NCBI GenBank assembly: GCA_903813345.2
Contig: CAIIXF020000001.1
Coordinates: 58,733,885-58,793,884 of the forward strand
DNA from: Owenia fusiformis
Taxonomy: Eukaryota; Annelida; Polychaeta; Sabellida; Oweniidae
DNA length: 60,000 nucleotides
Direction: 5' to 3'
A model generated the notes under the pieces. It searched no databases, was not told the DNA's origin, and saw nothing but the letters and a program-made list of their open reading frames with translations. Both the position numbers and the translations under genes were made by a program. Position 1 is the stretch's first letter, and each line of letters begins with the position of its first letter. This document shows, in pieces, positions 22,201-33,854 of this stretch.

Positions 22201-23571
22201 AGAGGTGTTCACATTTCAAGTTTTTTAACATGGGAGTCAATGGGAGGAAAAATGGGACCGAAAAAGTGTTCAGATTGGGAGGTGTTCGAATTAGCCAGGT
22301 GTTCAGATATACAGGTTCTACTGTATATTGTTTATATTTCTCATATTTTTATGTATACTTCCCATATTTAGTTCAGTCTGTGCATTTTCCATATACTCAA
22401 CAAATATTTCCAATATATATTTCATGTATATTTTCTCTTCCAGGACTTCAAGAAGGCAGCTGATGACATCAGGAACCTGGACAAGACTCCCTCAAATGAT
22501 GACTATGCCAAATATTACAGTCTCTATAAACAAGCTACAGCTGGGGATAATAACAGAGGTATGTATGTCATATATACTGAGGTTCTAGGTACATAACCTG
22601 CAGGAATATCAGGCCCTTAGCCAGGGGGGGGGGTCCAGGGGGTATACCCTACTGCAATTTTTTAAAAAGTGAACCCCTTTTGGCAAATCCTGATGGGCCT
22701 GGACTATACTACTGTTGTGTATCTAGGAAGCGGGATGGATATTTTTGTAAAATTTGGATTTTTAAAATAATTATTTAAAACTAAGATATAAAATTTTATG
22801 CTGCAAGATAAACCCTGTATCCAAAACCTCCCAGTTCATAATAACCCTTTTGCATACAATGAAAGAAGGGGTGGTCTGAGAGGTCTATATAAAATATGGA
22901 AATTGTGAACACAATACAGTAAAAACTTTAACATACAGTACAACCTGTAACATACAGAAAAACCTTCAACATACAGTACAACGTGTAACATACAGAAAAA
23001 CCTTCAACATACAGTACAACCTGTAACATACAGTAAAACCTGTCAACAGATTGTTATAGTCACTAAGTGAATGTATTTTTCTGCCATTCATTAGCTATTC
23101 AAATTTATACACAAAATATACAATGACATTATTTATTTGATCATTAATCTATTCTATTTATTTATTTATTCATTAATTAATTTATCAATCTATTTACTTT
23201 TAAAAGATAAACCAGGAGTAACTGACGTGATTGGAAGAGCAAAGTGGGATGCCTGGGAGAAGCGAAAAGGTATAGACCCATTTATTTTTAAACTGTAATT
23301 ATAGTGGCAGTGATAGAGAGACTGTAAAATTGAGGAAATGTTCTCTCTTCAAACTTATTACCCGATACTTAAAAACAAAAATATGTTCTACACAGCCTTT
23401 TAAAATGATTTTATTCTATCAAAAATATTTACTTGTGTACAACAGAATTGCTTACGTTTTGAATACTCATTCCCAAAAATGTCCTTTTTTCCAGGACAGT
23501 CCAAAGATGCTGCCGCCGCAGAATACATAGCAGCTGCCACGGAGGCCGTAGGCAAATATGGCAAAAAGTGA
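19211..23571 (+). CDS. DBI: Acyl-CoA-binding protein (diazepam-binding inhibitor)
   Basis: Binds medium- and long-chain acyl-CoA esters in the cytosol and supplies them to lipid metabolism. Four exons: 19211-19225 (MADSA only), 22444-22558, 23207-23269 and 23495-23571 (TGA), phases 0, 1, 1; total 270 nt, 89 residues (the family is 86-90). The ACBP signature is complete: DYAKYYSLYKQATAGDNN, RDKPGVTDVIGRAKWDAWEK, KGQSKDAAAAEYIAAA. The family's ligand-contact residues are present: the tyrosine and lysine in YSLYKQAT, the lysine of RAKWDAW and the tyrosine of AEYI. The first intron is 3.2 kb and repeat-rich. A polyadenylation signal follows at 23654-23659. The start is set by a 15-nt first exon, as in other animal ACBP genes. 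Confidence 0.95.
20047..20183. mobile_element. 137-bp mariner-like MITE (CAGTAAAACC ends)
   Basis: CAGTAAAACCTG at the left and GGTTTTACTG at the right, flanked by TA on both sides (20045-20046, 20184-20185). Internal repeats of 'tagtgaacac'. It lies in ACBP intron 1. Confidence 0.7.
20313..20500. repeat. Fragment of the CAGTGG(C/T)GGATCCAG element with a poly-G run
   Basis: Begins CAGTGGTGGATCCAG, then a run of about 18 G, then 'ggccaaattatgccc'-type low-complexity sequence. It resembles the left end of the 11470-18527 element. No matching right end was found. Confidence 0.45.
20828..21022 (+). repeat. Dispersed repeat, copy in the opposite orientation at 57335-57515
   Basis: Shares, in inverse orientation, 'tttgccaa...gttcacttt', 'gaaaagtg', 'gcatgattttgaaagaattttggcc' and the closing 'ccctggcta' block with 57335-57515. 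A shorter relative lies at 22611-22710. No coding capacity. Confidence 0.5.
21190..21480 (+). repeat. Dispersed repeat, inverted partner of 25095-25470
   Basis: Blocks such as 'ggatttaagccctggactc', 'agtgcattgtgga', 'tcaacttgttaccttgac' and 'ggttatataa' recur, inverse-complemented and in mirrored order, at 25095-25470. The pair brackets ACBP exons 2-4. Confidence 0.6.
21908..22323. mobile_element. 416-bp element of the CAGTAAAACCTG MITE family
   Basis: Left end CATTAAAACTTGTCTAATCC; right end, read inversely, CAGTAGAACCTGTATATC. TA on both sides (21906-21907, 22324-22325). It contains several internal copies of the terminal module ('gacaggtt', 'gaggtgttc') and ends 120 bp before ACBP exon 2. 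Confidence 0.65.
22915..23045 (+). repeat. Short tandem repeat based on 'aacatacagtacaacctgt'
   Basis: About six degenerate copies of a 16-19 bp unit containing 'acatacagta(c/a)aacctg', apparently expanded from the end of the CAGTAAAACCTG MITE family. In ACBP intron 2. Confidence 0.65.
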
Positions 23572-23653
23572 TCAATTCATTTAGACACAGCTGTACTCAG
23601 ACAATGTGTTCAATAATTACAGTATTGAATTGTAAAATATACAAGTTGTGAAA

Positions 23654-23659
23654 AATAAA
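23654..23659 (+). terminator. DBI: Polyadenylation signal AATAAA (ACBP)
   Basis: AATAAATAAA 83 nt after the TGA stop. Confidence 0.7.
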
Positions 23660-25480
23660 TAAATGATTGTTTCTAAATATGCTGTGTAGTTACTGTACCA
23701 TAGTTACTGTCATTTAGAAACCTTATATTAGAATAACAGAAGATATGAATATTGAAGAAAATTGGGACACTTGAATTTTGTCAGTGGTTTGGTGATTGTT
23801 CAACAACAATGGTAATTAGAACTTGGGATACCAGAGTGTATAAACATAAAAGTCAACAGGTATTTCCAATATCATAGATTCCAACATTATAAATTCCAAG
23901 TTTTCCAAAATCAGTGGTTCCACGCACTGATTGTTGAAAATGAATCTCCGATTCACCAAATCGCCTAACAGCTATAGCAACCAATGATGATGATGATGAT
24001 GATGATTGATTCATGTTTTTCCCAATTTCATCATGCTGTACTGACATCCTAAAACCTCATACTAATGTGTACAGTGTATGAGGCTAGACTGGATTTCAAT
24101 ACTAAAATGTCAAAATAAAACTTCCAGAAATATAGTTAAAAGGTTGTTATGGTTACTTAAAGTCATGTTGTTCCGAGCAGTCTTTTGTGAAACTAGAACA
24201 ATTAATACGAAAGTTAATTGAGCATTTACTAGCTTCATAAAAATGCCATCGTCGGTTCCCACGCTCAATCACTACGTTCGAGGATAGGTCCGAAGCTTGA
24301 TGAAGCAAGATGAAAAATGCTGGAGATGCTCTATCTCAATAGGCTTTCATAAATGACTCTATTAACAAAATTTAACCAAATCAAAATTCCAGTACTATAC
24401 AAAATCTTGCTACTATACACCTTTTTACCATATAAGATGTCAAGGATATGATGGAGGCGGGGCATACACACAATAAGAATGTTACAAACAAAATCTCAAA
24501 CTTGGGATTCATGGCAACTGATCATGAAAAGAATAGTTTTCCTAATTCAAAATAAAGCCAATTCAAAAGAATAAAGGGACTTATCCATAAGTAACAGTCC
24601 AATCAAAACAAATGTTACAGTGCATTCATTTTCTTGTTTTGTAAAAAGGCCTTACTGATTCGTGTACTTTATTATGGGGAATTCCCTTGCTTTCAGATGA
24701 CTCATAGAAAACAGAAACATCATGCTAGATTAGTATTTAAACATAACACTGTAGAACAAGTGGGATTAAAATACACCTCATAACAACAATAAAAAATATA
24801 TCGACATCTATTGCTGTTTACAATATAACGTGATCATGCCAGAATTTAAAATAATTTATAGGACATTTATAAGTAAAGTTTTTAAAGGTAAGTGTAATAT
24901 CTATATCACCTGTATAGAATCTATTATATAGTTGATAATGCAACAATATTACAAAATAAAATACATTATTGATCAATTGTTATATTTAAAGTGGCAGCAA
25001 AGAAAAGGCCTAGAGGAACAAAAATGTTGGAAGTTATTTAAAAAAAAAACAGGCCTCAATGCACATTTGTACTAGTATAGTAGCTAGGCAAGTATGTCCG
25101 ATTCATATAACAGCAGTGTATTATATAACCAATCAACACATCCAAGGTCATTCCTTATGTGATTGTCAAAGTGACAACTTGACTCTACAGATTGCAATCT
25201 ATGCTTTCTATACTTGACCCTTGGAAAAAGTTTCATTGAAAATATGTTCTTTTGGTGATTTCGTATGGTATGCTAGATAATATATTGCAACGTGTGAAAA
25301 GAATTTAAGCTCAATGCATTGTGGAATGACCATTCCTTTCAGGTTTTATTTCCTAAAATGAACACTTGATGCTTCATATCTCGTGCAAATTTTGGATAGC
25401 AACACCTTCAAGGAATGGTCATTCCACATTGCACTGAGTCCAGGGCTTAAATCCTTAAACAACAATGTTCTTCATTACAG
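23660..25480. other. Between ACBP and the IL-1-like gene; repeat copy, no coding exon found
   Basis: Holds a short ATG/GAT trinucleotide run at 23987-24006 and, at 25095-25470, the inverted partner of the 21190-21480 repeat. The missing 5' exon(s) of the IL-1-like gene may be here; I could not identify them. Confidence 0.4.
25095..25470 (-). repeat. Dispersed repeat, inverted partner of 21190-21480
   Basis: See the partner. It ends ('gggcttaaatcc') only about 25 bp before the acceptor of the first visible exon of the IL-1-like gene. Confidence 0.6.
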
Positions 25481-28400
25481 AATATGACATAAACAATGAC
25501 AAGGAAGAGATAACAGAGGAAATAACTAAAAGATGTTCGGTAGTGACGGAGACAATATCAATCGCTGGGATCACAGAGATTAAAGGTCCCATTCCTTTTT
25601 TACTCAAACATCGTAAAAGTGGATGCTTTTTATGCATCAGGAATGGAAAACTAGAGCTTGCTATGCCGAGCAAGCAAAATCTTTCAAAATGTGAGTACAT
25701 TGTATATGATAAATGTAATAAATTGTAATCCAGATTTAATCATATGACAAAAATATTTTCTCAATCAGCCAAGAAAGAGAATACAAGTTGTAGGACAATG
25801 CGTATACGCCTCATACTGGGATGAGCCGGAATGTACTAAAAACCCTTCGACCTACGACCCTTCGACCCTACGACTTACTGGGTGTCAAGAATTTTTGGAA
25901 TATATTTTATTGAAAAACCCTTCGACCTCTGATTTCCCAGTCCAGTTTACTAAATGATTACGTATAGTTCCAACTTGAGCTCCCTGTGCACGCAAATACG
26001 TATTTTACCTGGTAATTGTCAAGCAAAAATGTTTCAGTAGAAAAATTTCTAAAAAAGTTCGTCTACACAGCAAAAATATGAACGCCGAAAAAAACGTATG
26101 CATTTCGTTCGGACTTTTCACGCGAATTACGTATATGTCACGCATTGCGTTCGAAATCTTTCCTCCCTACACCAACACCAACACCAACCCCACACACATT
26201 ACAAATATGATGGTTATTAGACTTAGCAGAAATCTTGAGAACTCTAGAATCTCTGGTCATAAAAGGAAATGTAACTATGACGATTTGAATATTTATGAAT
26301 TAGGAAGGTTTGTACATGTCAAAACATTGTCACTTCAAAGAATTCATAATCTACTGCTAGCCTATCAATCAAAGGTATGAATAGTGCAGCTGAATTGCGG
26401 AAGGAATATAAGAATCGCGCTGAAAAACACTCTTCAAATTACGATATCTCTAGAAATATAAGACCAATCACTAAGTTTTATACACCATTAAAAAGCTTAA
26501 TTCACCGATAATTTAAGAAATAATTTTCATGATTAATGGAGAAGTACTTTTCTCTATATTTGACCAGAAAGAACATGAATAACTGAAAATGAATGATTAT
26601 CGTCTATGCCCGGCAGGCGGGAAATGAACAAACACACTAATTTAGACTAGGCAATGAGAATAAGCTTATTTGTTTTGCATCCCTTTGCTTGCAAGATTTT
26701 AAGCAAATCAGAAAACACAATCACTTCCAAATGGCAACACAAGGGTCTGAAGGTACCATCGCATTTCGTTCAATCAGAATTGGAAATAGCGGACAATTTG
26801 ATGTCAAAATTCTAAGTTGCTGTAACTGGGAAGAGTAATAGGCTATGGAGCGATTTTTGCATATATAATTTGTGAAAACTCATAAGCATGGGACACTATC
26901 TTATGACACTTTGGCAAGTAGGCAGCCATTTTGAAAAATGGCTTCTAACTTAGTGTGTGTTATTTTGCATATTAACTCGAAAAGTAGTGGACCTATTTTT
27001 TCACATTTGATATGTTGATACTCATAAGCATGGCACATTGGCCAGGTGGCCATTTTGAAAAGTGGCCTCTATTTTAAAGTCTAATTTTACTTTTTTACTA
27101 AAACTTGAAAAGTAGTTGAACGATTTTGAGATCAAAAGTTCGATGGGATTTGCTCCACCTCGCGTTGCTGTTATCTAGTTCTGAAATGTTTCATATCTAT
27201 GTCTAATAAATATAGTTGTATAGATGTGTTTGTAATAACCTTTATGCCCTTAAAATGTATATATTCAGGGGGGGACATTCGTGGGTTCAAGTGGACCACT
27301 CCATTGGCCAAATATTCTCTCAAAACCAGTACAATTTTTCACGATTCTGAGCATTTTCAAGATTTCTGGGCCCGTGAAAATTGTCAAATGTTCACCCCTT
27401 GATCCTTTTGAAAAACTTAAATTGGCAAAAGCTGGTTATACGAACCTGATATGACCTAGCTTGCAAACTTTTTCTTGAGTTTGTGTTTATTTTCCTTGTA
27501 CCCTTGCATGCTACAATGTGATGGGAAAAGCACAAATATTTTTACTGAGGAGGTAAGAAACGTTCACATTCGAATGTGCTTGAATACATTAAACCTGCAC
27601 ATCGCTCCAAAACGCAATTATGACGTGCACGGACCTGGGGACAATTCGGGAAATACGGGCTAATCTCAGCTTTAATCGTTAATATCTGCCTTATTTAAAA
27701 AGCTAACTATATGCATTATATATCATTTTGAAGTATTTTTTATTCGCATTTCACTGAAATTATTTTTCCTTGAAAAGTGTGATGGGATCTACCATATTTT
27801 TTAAGTTAAATGTACTCCGAAATCGTCAAATACGCTGTAAGGCGTAACATTTCACGCTTACACGGTTCGTTGAAATCAGGATAACTTTTGAAATACTGAT
27901 CAGAATTTTACTAAAATTTCATATTTTATTCATTGGAACATGTGCTTTTATGACGTCACAATTGCCAAGCGGCTACAGTTCAAATCGTCTTATATGAACG
28001 CTTTTAAGATTTTCAAAATTGTGTAAGGTTTTGAAGGCGAGGGAGACAAGCAATAAGTTCACCTTTATTTAACCTTCTAATTTAGGTCTGATTTCAAAAA
28101 AAATTTAACTGCACAATATTGTCATGGCGAAATTTACAAAACAATAACCGATTTCTTTATTTTTCAAATAATAAGAGAATAAGAGTTGCTTTTAGAGACT
28201 TGAAAAAATGTAACGCATCGATTTTTTACCACAAATACCATACATATCAATTTTTACTAACGCCCCGAGTGGATTCCCTGACCGTTTTTCAAAAATCAAA
28301 AACATTTTAGAAATATTGTCCTCGAGATCTTCTTGCTCTGTGAATTTCACCAGGATTGAATAAGAATAAAGCATCTTATTTTTAGGTTGACTAAACTTGA

Positions 28401-30108
28401 CAAAATGTAACGCTTGTCGTTTTTGACGTTATAATGCTGATTGCGCCCTATACTGGCCATTGTATTGTTTTGGTATTTTGACGCCATAATGTTACTCTAA
28501 TTGTCCCCAGTTTCGTGCGACGTGTAAATATGTTGACACACATTGTTTTTACATTTTCAAGCTCTAATATAAAGTTTATGTAAATAAAAAAAAATTATCT
28601 GCGTAATGTCAAAGAACAATCATTTAGTTAAAAAAATAAAAAGGCGAATGCGGGATTCGAACCCGGGCCTCCCGCGTGCTAAGCGAGCATTCTACCGCTG
28701 GACCACCGTAATATTATGAATGGTGGAGGTAATTAAAAGCTACTTATTTTGAATGCTATGATTCGGAAGTGACGTCACGTTCTTCATTTAGAAACCTTTC
28801 CAAAATCATATCGCCTTACCTTCTTCTAAGGCCACTGTATCGTATATTAGTATTGGCTAGAGACTCGAGTAAATATCGCCGGCTCCGATCGAAGTCCAGC
28901 TTTAAATATCTTTAACTCTCTTGGGACAGATTCTTAAGTTCTATACACAAAGTAATATTTCCAGCAACTTCATATGGACTGAGAAATATCTAGAAGGTCG
29001 AAGGGTTTTTATAAAAATATATTTCAAAAATTCTTGACACCCTGTAAGTCGTAGGTCGTAGGGTCGAAGGGTCGAAGGGTTTTTAGTACATTCCGGATGA
29101 GCCTCTTAATTTATTTGAAGGATTTATATCTCCCTTATTTTTTGTTTCAGTTCTGCTACATGGATATATATTTAGTGGAATGGATGAAGAAGAACAAAGC
29201 AGACATAGGAATCAACCTATTAACATAATAATGATTAATTCGACAGACAATCATTTTGTCCAACCCAAGAACAAGACAACATCAATCTGCACAGCAGAAC
29301 TTATGACAAAGGTAAAAATCTAATCATATCAAAGAAAGTTTGAATCATTTTACTTCTACTTTTTTTGACTTCAATATCTGTCACTAGCGATTCTTACAAA
29401 AATCATCATTGGGCCTCTTGAAAAAACAGTATTTTTGAACTTGTGCATACTCAGAATAAACACAACATGTATAGTTTTCAAATCAAATCAAAAAGACCCA
29501 TGAATGTTTTTTTCATTTACAGAAAGGTAAACCATTGAAGGAGGACACATCTAAAATTGAGGGAGATGATCCAAGGTTCTTCATGGTACATTCTACGGGT
29601 GATGGGGGAATTTCACTTGAGTCATTCTTAAGCAAAGGTAAGAATAATTTGAATGTGATGTAAAAACTGATCAACTGACCATGAGTATAATAATGGGAAA
29701 ACATCATCTGAAATGGGGCTCCACCCCTGAGGCGCCAGCAATTATCAATATGTTAATGGAGATCTTTCATCTCTGGGTATCAAGATGAAGACTGTTTAAA
29801 ACTTGAAATATTATTAGGTATCGAAAAAGCTATCCACAAGATTTCACACAAATGGATTTATCTTTGACTGATTTATGAAACATTGTCATCATTATATGCA
29901 TAATGTTTCAGGGTTCTACCTTGCAAGTGAGCACAATGGGAGGGAAGGTGACCCAAGACTTCAATTGTACAAGCTAGGATGTCATAATCATGTTAACTCA
30001 CCCAGCTATGGTGCAACATTTGATTTGATTCCTAAGAATAATGATGCTGAAGAATACCATGGGACTCTCAAAGAGGAATATCTTAGGCGGAAGGCCAGGG
30101 TAAAATAA
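25481..30108 (+). CDS. Putative interleukin-1/IL-18-family-like beta-trefoil protein (5' end uncertain)
   Basis: Four exons: 25481-25690, 29151-29311, 29523-29637 and 29912-30108 (TAA), phases 1, 0, 1; about 227 residues visible. The order of strand-like blocks is PIPFLLKHRKSGCFLCIRNG, KLELAMP, FLLHGYIFSG, INIIMINST, then DDPRFFMVHSTGDGGISLES, KGFYLASEHNGREGDPRLQL and GATFDLIPKN. The last third lines up with the terminal trefoil repeat of IL-1 family cytokines: an aromatic RFxF strand, then LES...GFYLASE like the FES...GYFLACE of IL-18, a short LxLYKL strand and a closing xxFDLIP. No hydrophobic signal peptide is seen, as in most IL-1 proteins. The C-terminal 20 residues are charged. If the acceptor at 25480 is not used, an ATG at 25465 (MFFITEYD) could start it. 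FGF is the main alternative family. Function is inferred. Confidence 0.6.
25828..29094. mobile_element. 3.27-kb MULE-like element, ~117-bp inverted ends, 9-bp target duplication
   Basis: Ends GGAATGTACTAAAAACCC and its exact inverse. The inverted arms run about 25828-25943 and 28978-29094, with a shared 'gggtgtcaagaatttttg' block and internal 'cccttcgaccctacgac' repeats. GGATGAGCC is duplicated exactly at 25819-25827 and 29095-29103. Long inverted ends with a 9-bp duplication fit the Mutator-like superfamily. No transposase was seen inside, so it is non-autonomous. It occupies the intron of the IL-1-like gene and ends 56 bp before the next exon. The interior holds two ~130-bp direct repeats (26870-27120) and a tRNA-like sequence. 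Confidence 0.85.
28643..28712 (-). tRNA. tRNA-Ala(AGC)-like sequence, acceptor stem not paired (probable pseudo-tRNA)
   Basis: On the minus strand: A box TGGTCCAGCGG, anticodon arm CTCGC-TTAGCAC-GCGGG (anticodon AGC), B box GGTTCGAATCC with TTCGAAT loop. The T stem has four good pairs and one mismatch. The flanking seven-base arms (ATTACGG and ATTCGCC) do not pair at all. So the internal promoter and two arms are kept, but a mature tRNA is unlikely. It is inside the MULE-like element, and may be a captured tRNA or a SINE head. Confidence 0.55.
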
Positions 30109-30904
30109 CTAATGTGTAACAATCTGTGCAAGGATTTGATTATGCCCCTGAGCATGACCATTTGTTCTGTAGTTGTTCAAGACACACACAGAGCAATGTT
30201 GGACACAAATGGTTTGGTAAACCAAGAAATTGATTGAGTTAGACATCAAGATAACTACTACCGCAGTAGGTCTCAATTGCGTTGTCTCAGCTTATGACTC
30301 AGCTCTTTCTATTTGGTCTATCCACTCCATGAAAAGGAATCTCGTGTACTATCTAAGTACAAGATATATGGCATGTTGCCTATTGAAGTAAAAAAACAAC
30401 AAAGAGTGAAAGCCTTGTTATGAGTTCACTTAGTGCAAGTTGAATTCTAGAAAGCGACAACATTTTTACACCCATGGGCAATGTCATGGGATTACCGTAA
30501 CCAATAATGCAATATTGCATTTGTTTGGTATACTTATGAAAGTACAACAGTTGGAAATTCCTGTTTCATAGAAATAAGTATGGGGATTCCCCATTGTTTC
30601 AATACAAGTTGCCAACAATATTTAGCCAATGCTGATCATTTTAACTTCAATGTTGTCTGAATTCTACTTCCTTGTTCTTATTGAACCAAGGCCAATCAAA
30701 ATGTTATTTGCCTATAATGAAATAGAAACTAATCAGATGATTTAACTTCCCTTTCCCTGTATTTTCATCATAATTTTATATCTGCATTCCAACTTGTTAT
30801 TTCATTTGTTTTTACCAAAATAAACATCAGTGCTGTACTTTACTAGTGAAAGCCTTAGGAGACAACCATTTAATGGCGACAATATGAAGTTATCTTTGCA
30901 TATT
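30109..30904. other. 3' flank of the IL-1-like gene
   Basis: 3' UTR to about 30840, then a short AT-rich stretch before the 37-bp tandem array. No other feature seen. Confidence 0.45.
30819..30824 (+). terminator. Polyadenylation signal AATAAA (IL-1-like gene)
   Basis: First clear AATAAA downstream of the TAA at 30108, giving a 3' UTR of about 720 nt. Confidence 0.4.
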
Positions 30905-32213
30905 CCATTTAGAACATTTTGTAACTTTATAACATTTTGTAAGGGATAATGTCCCAAAGTAAATTATAACATCTTGTAAGGGATTATGTCCCAAAGTAAA
31001 TTATAACATCTTGTAAGGGATTATGTCCCAAAGTACATTATAACATCTTGTAAGGGATTATGTCCCAAAGTAAATTATAACATCTTGTAAGGGATAATGT
31101 CCCAAAGTACATTATAATATCTTGTAACTTGTAAGGGATAATATCCCAAAGTACATTATAATATATTGTAAGGAATAATGTCCCAAAGTACATTATAATA
31201 TATTGTAAGGAATAATGTCCCAAAGTACATTATAATATATTGTAAGGGATAATATCCCAAAGTACATTATAACATCTTGTAAGGGATAATATCCCAAAGT
31301 ACATTATAACATCTTGTAAGGGATAATGTCCCAAAGTACGTCATAACATCTTGTAAGGGATAATGTCCCAAAGTACGTCATAACATCTTGTAAGGGATAA
31401 TGTCCCAAAGCAAATTATAATATCTTGTAAGGGACAATGTCCCAAAGTACATTATAATATATTGTAAGGGATGGTGTCCCAAAGTACATTATAACATCTT
31501 GTAAGGGATAATGTCCCAAAGTACGTCATAACATCTTGTAAGGGATAATGTCCCAAAGTAAATTATAATATCTTGTAAGGGACAATGTCCCAAAGTACAT
31601 TATAATATCTTGTAAGGGATGGTGTCCCAAAGTACATTATAACATCTTGTAAGGGATAATGTCCCAAAGTAAATTATAACATATTGTAAGGGATTATGTC
31701 CCAAAGTACATTATAACATCTTGTAAGGGATAATGTCCCAAAGTACATTATAACATCTTGTAAGGGATAATGTCCCAAAGTACGTCATAACATCTTGTAA
31801 GGGATAATGTCCCAAAGTAAATTATAATATCTTGTAAGGGACAATGTCCCAAAGTACATTATAATATCTTGTAAGGGATGGTGTCCCAAAGTACATTATA
31901 ACATCTTGTAAGGGATAATGTCCCAAAGTAAATTATAACATATTGTAAGGGATTATGTCCCAAAGTACATTATAACATCTTGTAAGGGATAATGTCCCAA
32001 AGTACATTATAACATCTTGTAAGGGATAATGTCCCAAAGTACGTCATAACATCTTGTAAGGGATAATGTCCCAAAGTAAATTATAATATCTTGTAAGGGA
32101 CAATGTCCCAAAGTACATTATTATCGTGTAAGAGATGGTGTCCTAAAGTACATTTGGCTATAACATCTTGTAAGGGATTATGTTCCAAGCATTATACCAT
32201 CTTGTAAGGGATG
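30905..32213 (+). repeat. 37-bp tandem satellite, about 35 copies, with 259-bp higher-order units
   Basis: The unit is built around 'cttgtaagggataatgtccc' followed by 'aaagtacattataacat'; the spacing is 37 bp. In the right half a seven-unit block repeats: the variant 'gtacgtcataac' recurs at 31521, 31780 and 32039, 259 bp apart (7 x 37). Each unit has an inverted repeat GGGAYAATRTCCC. No open frame is kept, since 37 is not a multiple of 3. Confidence 0.95.
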
Positions 32214-33854
32214 GTAATAGTCCCCGATCTGATTTCCAAAAGGGCTCTAGAAAAGGGGTTTTGTTGTCCGGTACTTTCCCACATAAAATGATTGTACCGT
32301 TTGAAAGAACAGACTTCCCTCTTAAAGAAAACACCTCTTCTATTAATGTAAACAGGGGCAAAAGGCACCAAAACGGGGTTAGACAAGGTGGCATTCTGAA
32401 GTCTCACTTTCTTGTCATCACGATTCCAGGTAAACCATTAGACAGATTTACTTCAAATTTTCACACATGTTACATGGTAAGAAGTTCTAGAGCTCATTAA
32501 CTTTGCGGCGGCCATCTTGCATTCTGGCGGCCATCTTGGAATTTTTTTCAGATAAATATTGTCATCGCGATTCCACAAAAACAACATAACAGATGTACTT
32601 CAAATGTTCACACATGTAACATGGTAAAAAGTTCTAGACCTCATTATTTTTTCGGTGGCCATCTTGCATTCTGGCAGCCATCTTGGAAGTTTAAAGATAA
32701 ATCTTGTAATCACGATTTCAGGAAAACCAAACGGATTTACTTCAAATTTTCACACATATTACATGGAAAGAAGTTCTAGAGCTAATTAACCTTTCGGTGG
32801 CCATCTTGCATTCTGGCGGCCATCTTGGAAGTTTTTTTGGATAAATCTTGTCATTGTGATTCCAGGAAAACCACTTTACTGATTTTCTTGAAACTTTTAC
32901 ACATGTTACAAGGAAGGTTACATGCTACCTTTTATATTGAAATAAACAGGGGCAAAAGGCAGTAAAGTGGGGTTACACAAGGTGGTATTCTAAGGAGAAT
33001 GTTATCTATTTTTCTGTATTTTAAACCACATAATTTGACATAAATGCATATTTGGTGTATGATATCATGTTTTATATCGATAGAAACATGGGCAAGAGGC
33101 GCTACAATGGGGTAACACATGGTGATATTCTAAAATACATATTTTTACTCTGCTTCTGTACTTTATACCACTTAAATGCATTTTGTGTATGACATCGATT
33201 GATTTTTAGAATAAATAACTACATTTCATCAAAAAGAAAAAAGATTATTGAAAACGTCAAACATTTCTTTGAAATCCATTATTGCACATAGCGATTTTTG
33301 AGAGCGAAATGTATGCTAAATTGGCCTTGATCTGAGTATATAACGGAATTAAAGCTCTTTTAAACTAAAATGTAAATGTGTGGAAAACCTTTCACTGTGC
33401 ATCATGTCAACGAAATGTTCTTCATGCAGTTGAATTATCTTCTGGACAGGTGATCACACAGAAGGAGAGACCTGCATATCATATCCTTACTAAATATAAA
33501 CAAAAATGACAAATGAGAAAGGAAAAAAGTGTAAAGCAACCTAGTGGGAAAAGCAAACTGTAAAGTGTAAAACTGGCAAACAAAAATCAAACCTGAATAT
33601 CCCAAGACAATAATCTAATATGGGAATAAACAGCATCCACACCGTTCAATGACCAATTCCTCATCAACGACCACAACTCTGAGGGACATTCCATTCATAC
33701 TGAAGTCATAAAAATACATGTGGAAGAAAAATTGTAAATAATGATATCCAATACTCATACGATCAAAAATAGTTGTAGATACTATAGTACTCATAAAAGC
33801 TGCAGATAACGTTTCTTCATCGGGAAAGCAAGCTGTCTCTTAGTCAGATATTAA

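Noticed and set aside
25465-25480. ATG at 25465 as the certain start of the IL-1-like protein
   Set aside because: It sits in what looks like a polypyrimidine tract and acceptor (ttcttcattacag), so an upstream exon is at least as likely; left open.
28643-28712. Functional tRNA gene
   Set aside because: The acceptor arms do not pair at any of seven positions.
30905-32213. CRISPR array or repeat-protein gene
   Set aside because: No spacers; the unit of 37 bp does not keep a reading frame.
32158-32500. Open frames in the foldback arms (and mirrored at 37015-37312)
   Set aside because: Same frames appear on both arms and both strands because of the inverted repeat; no domain recognised.
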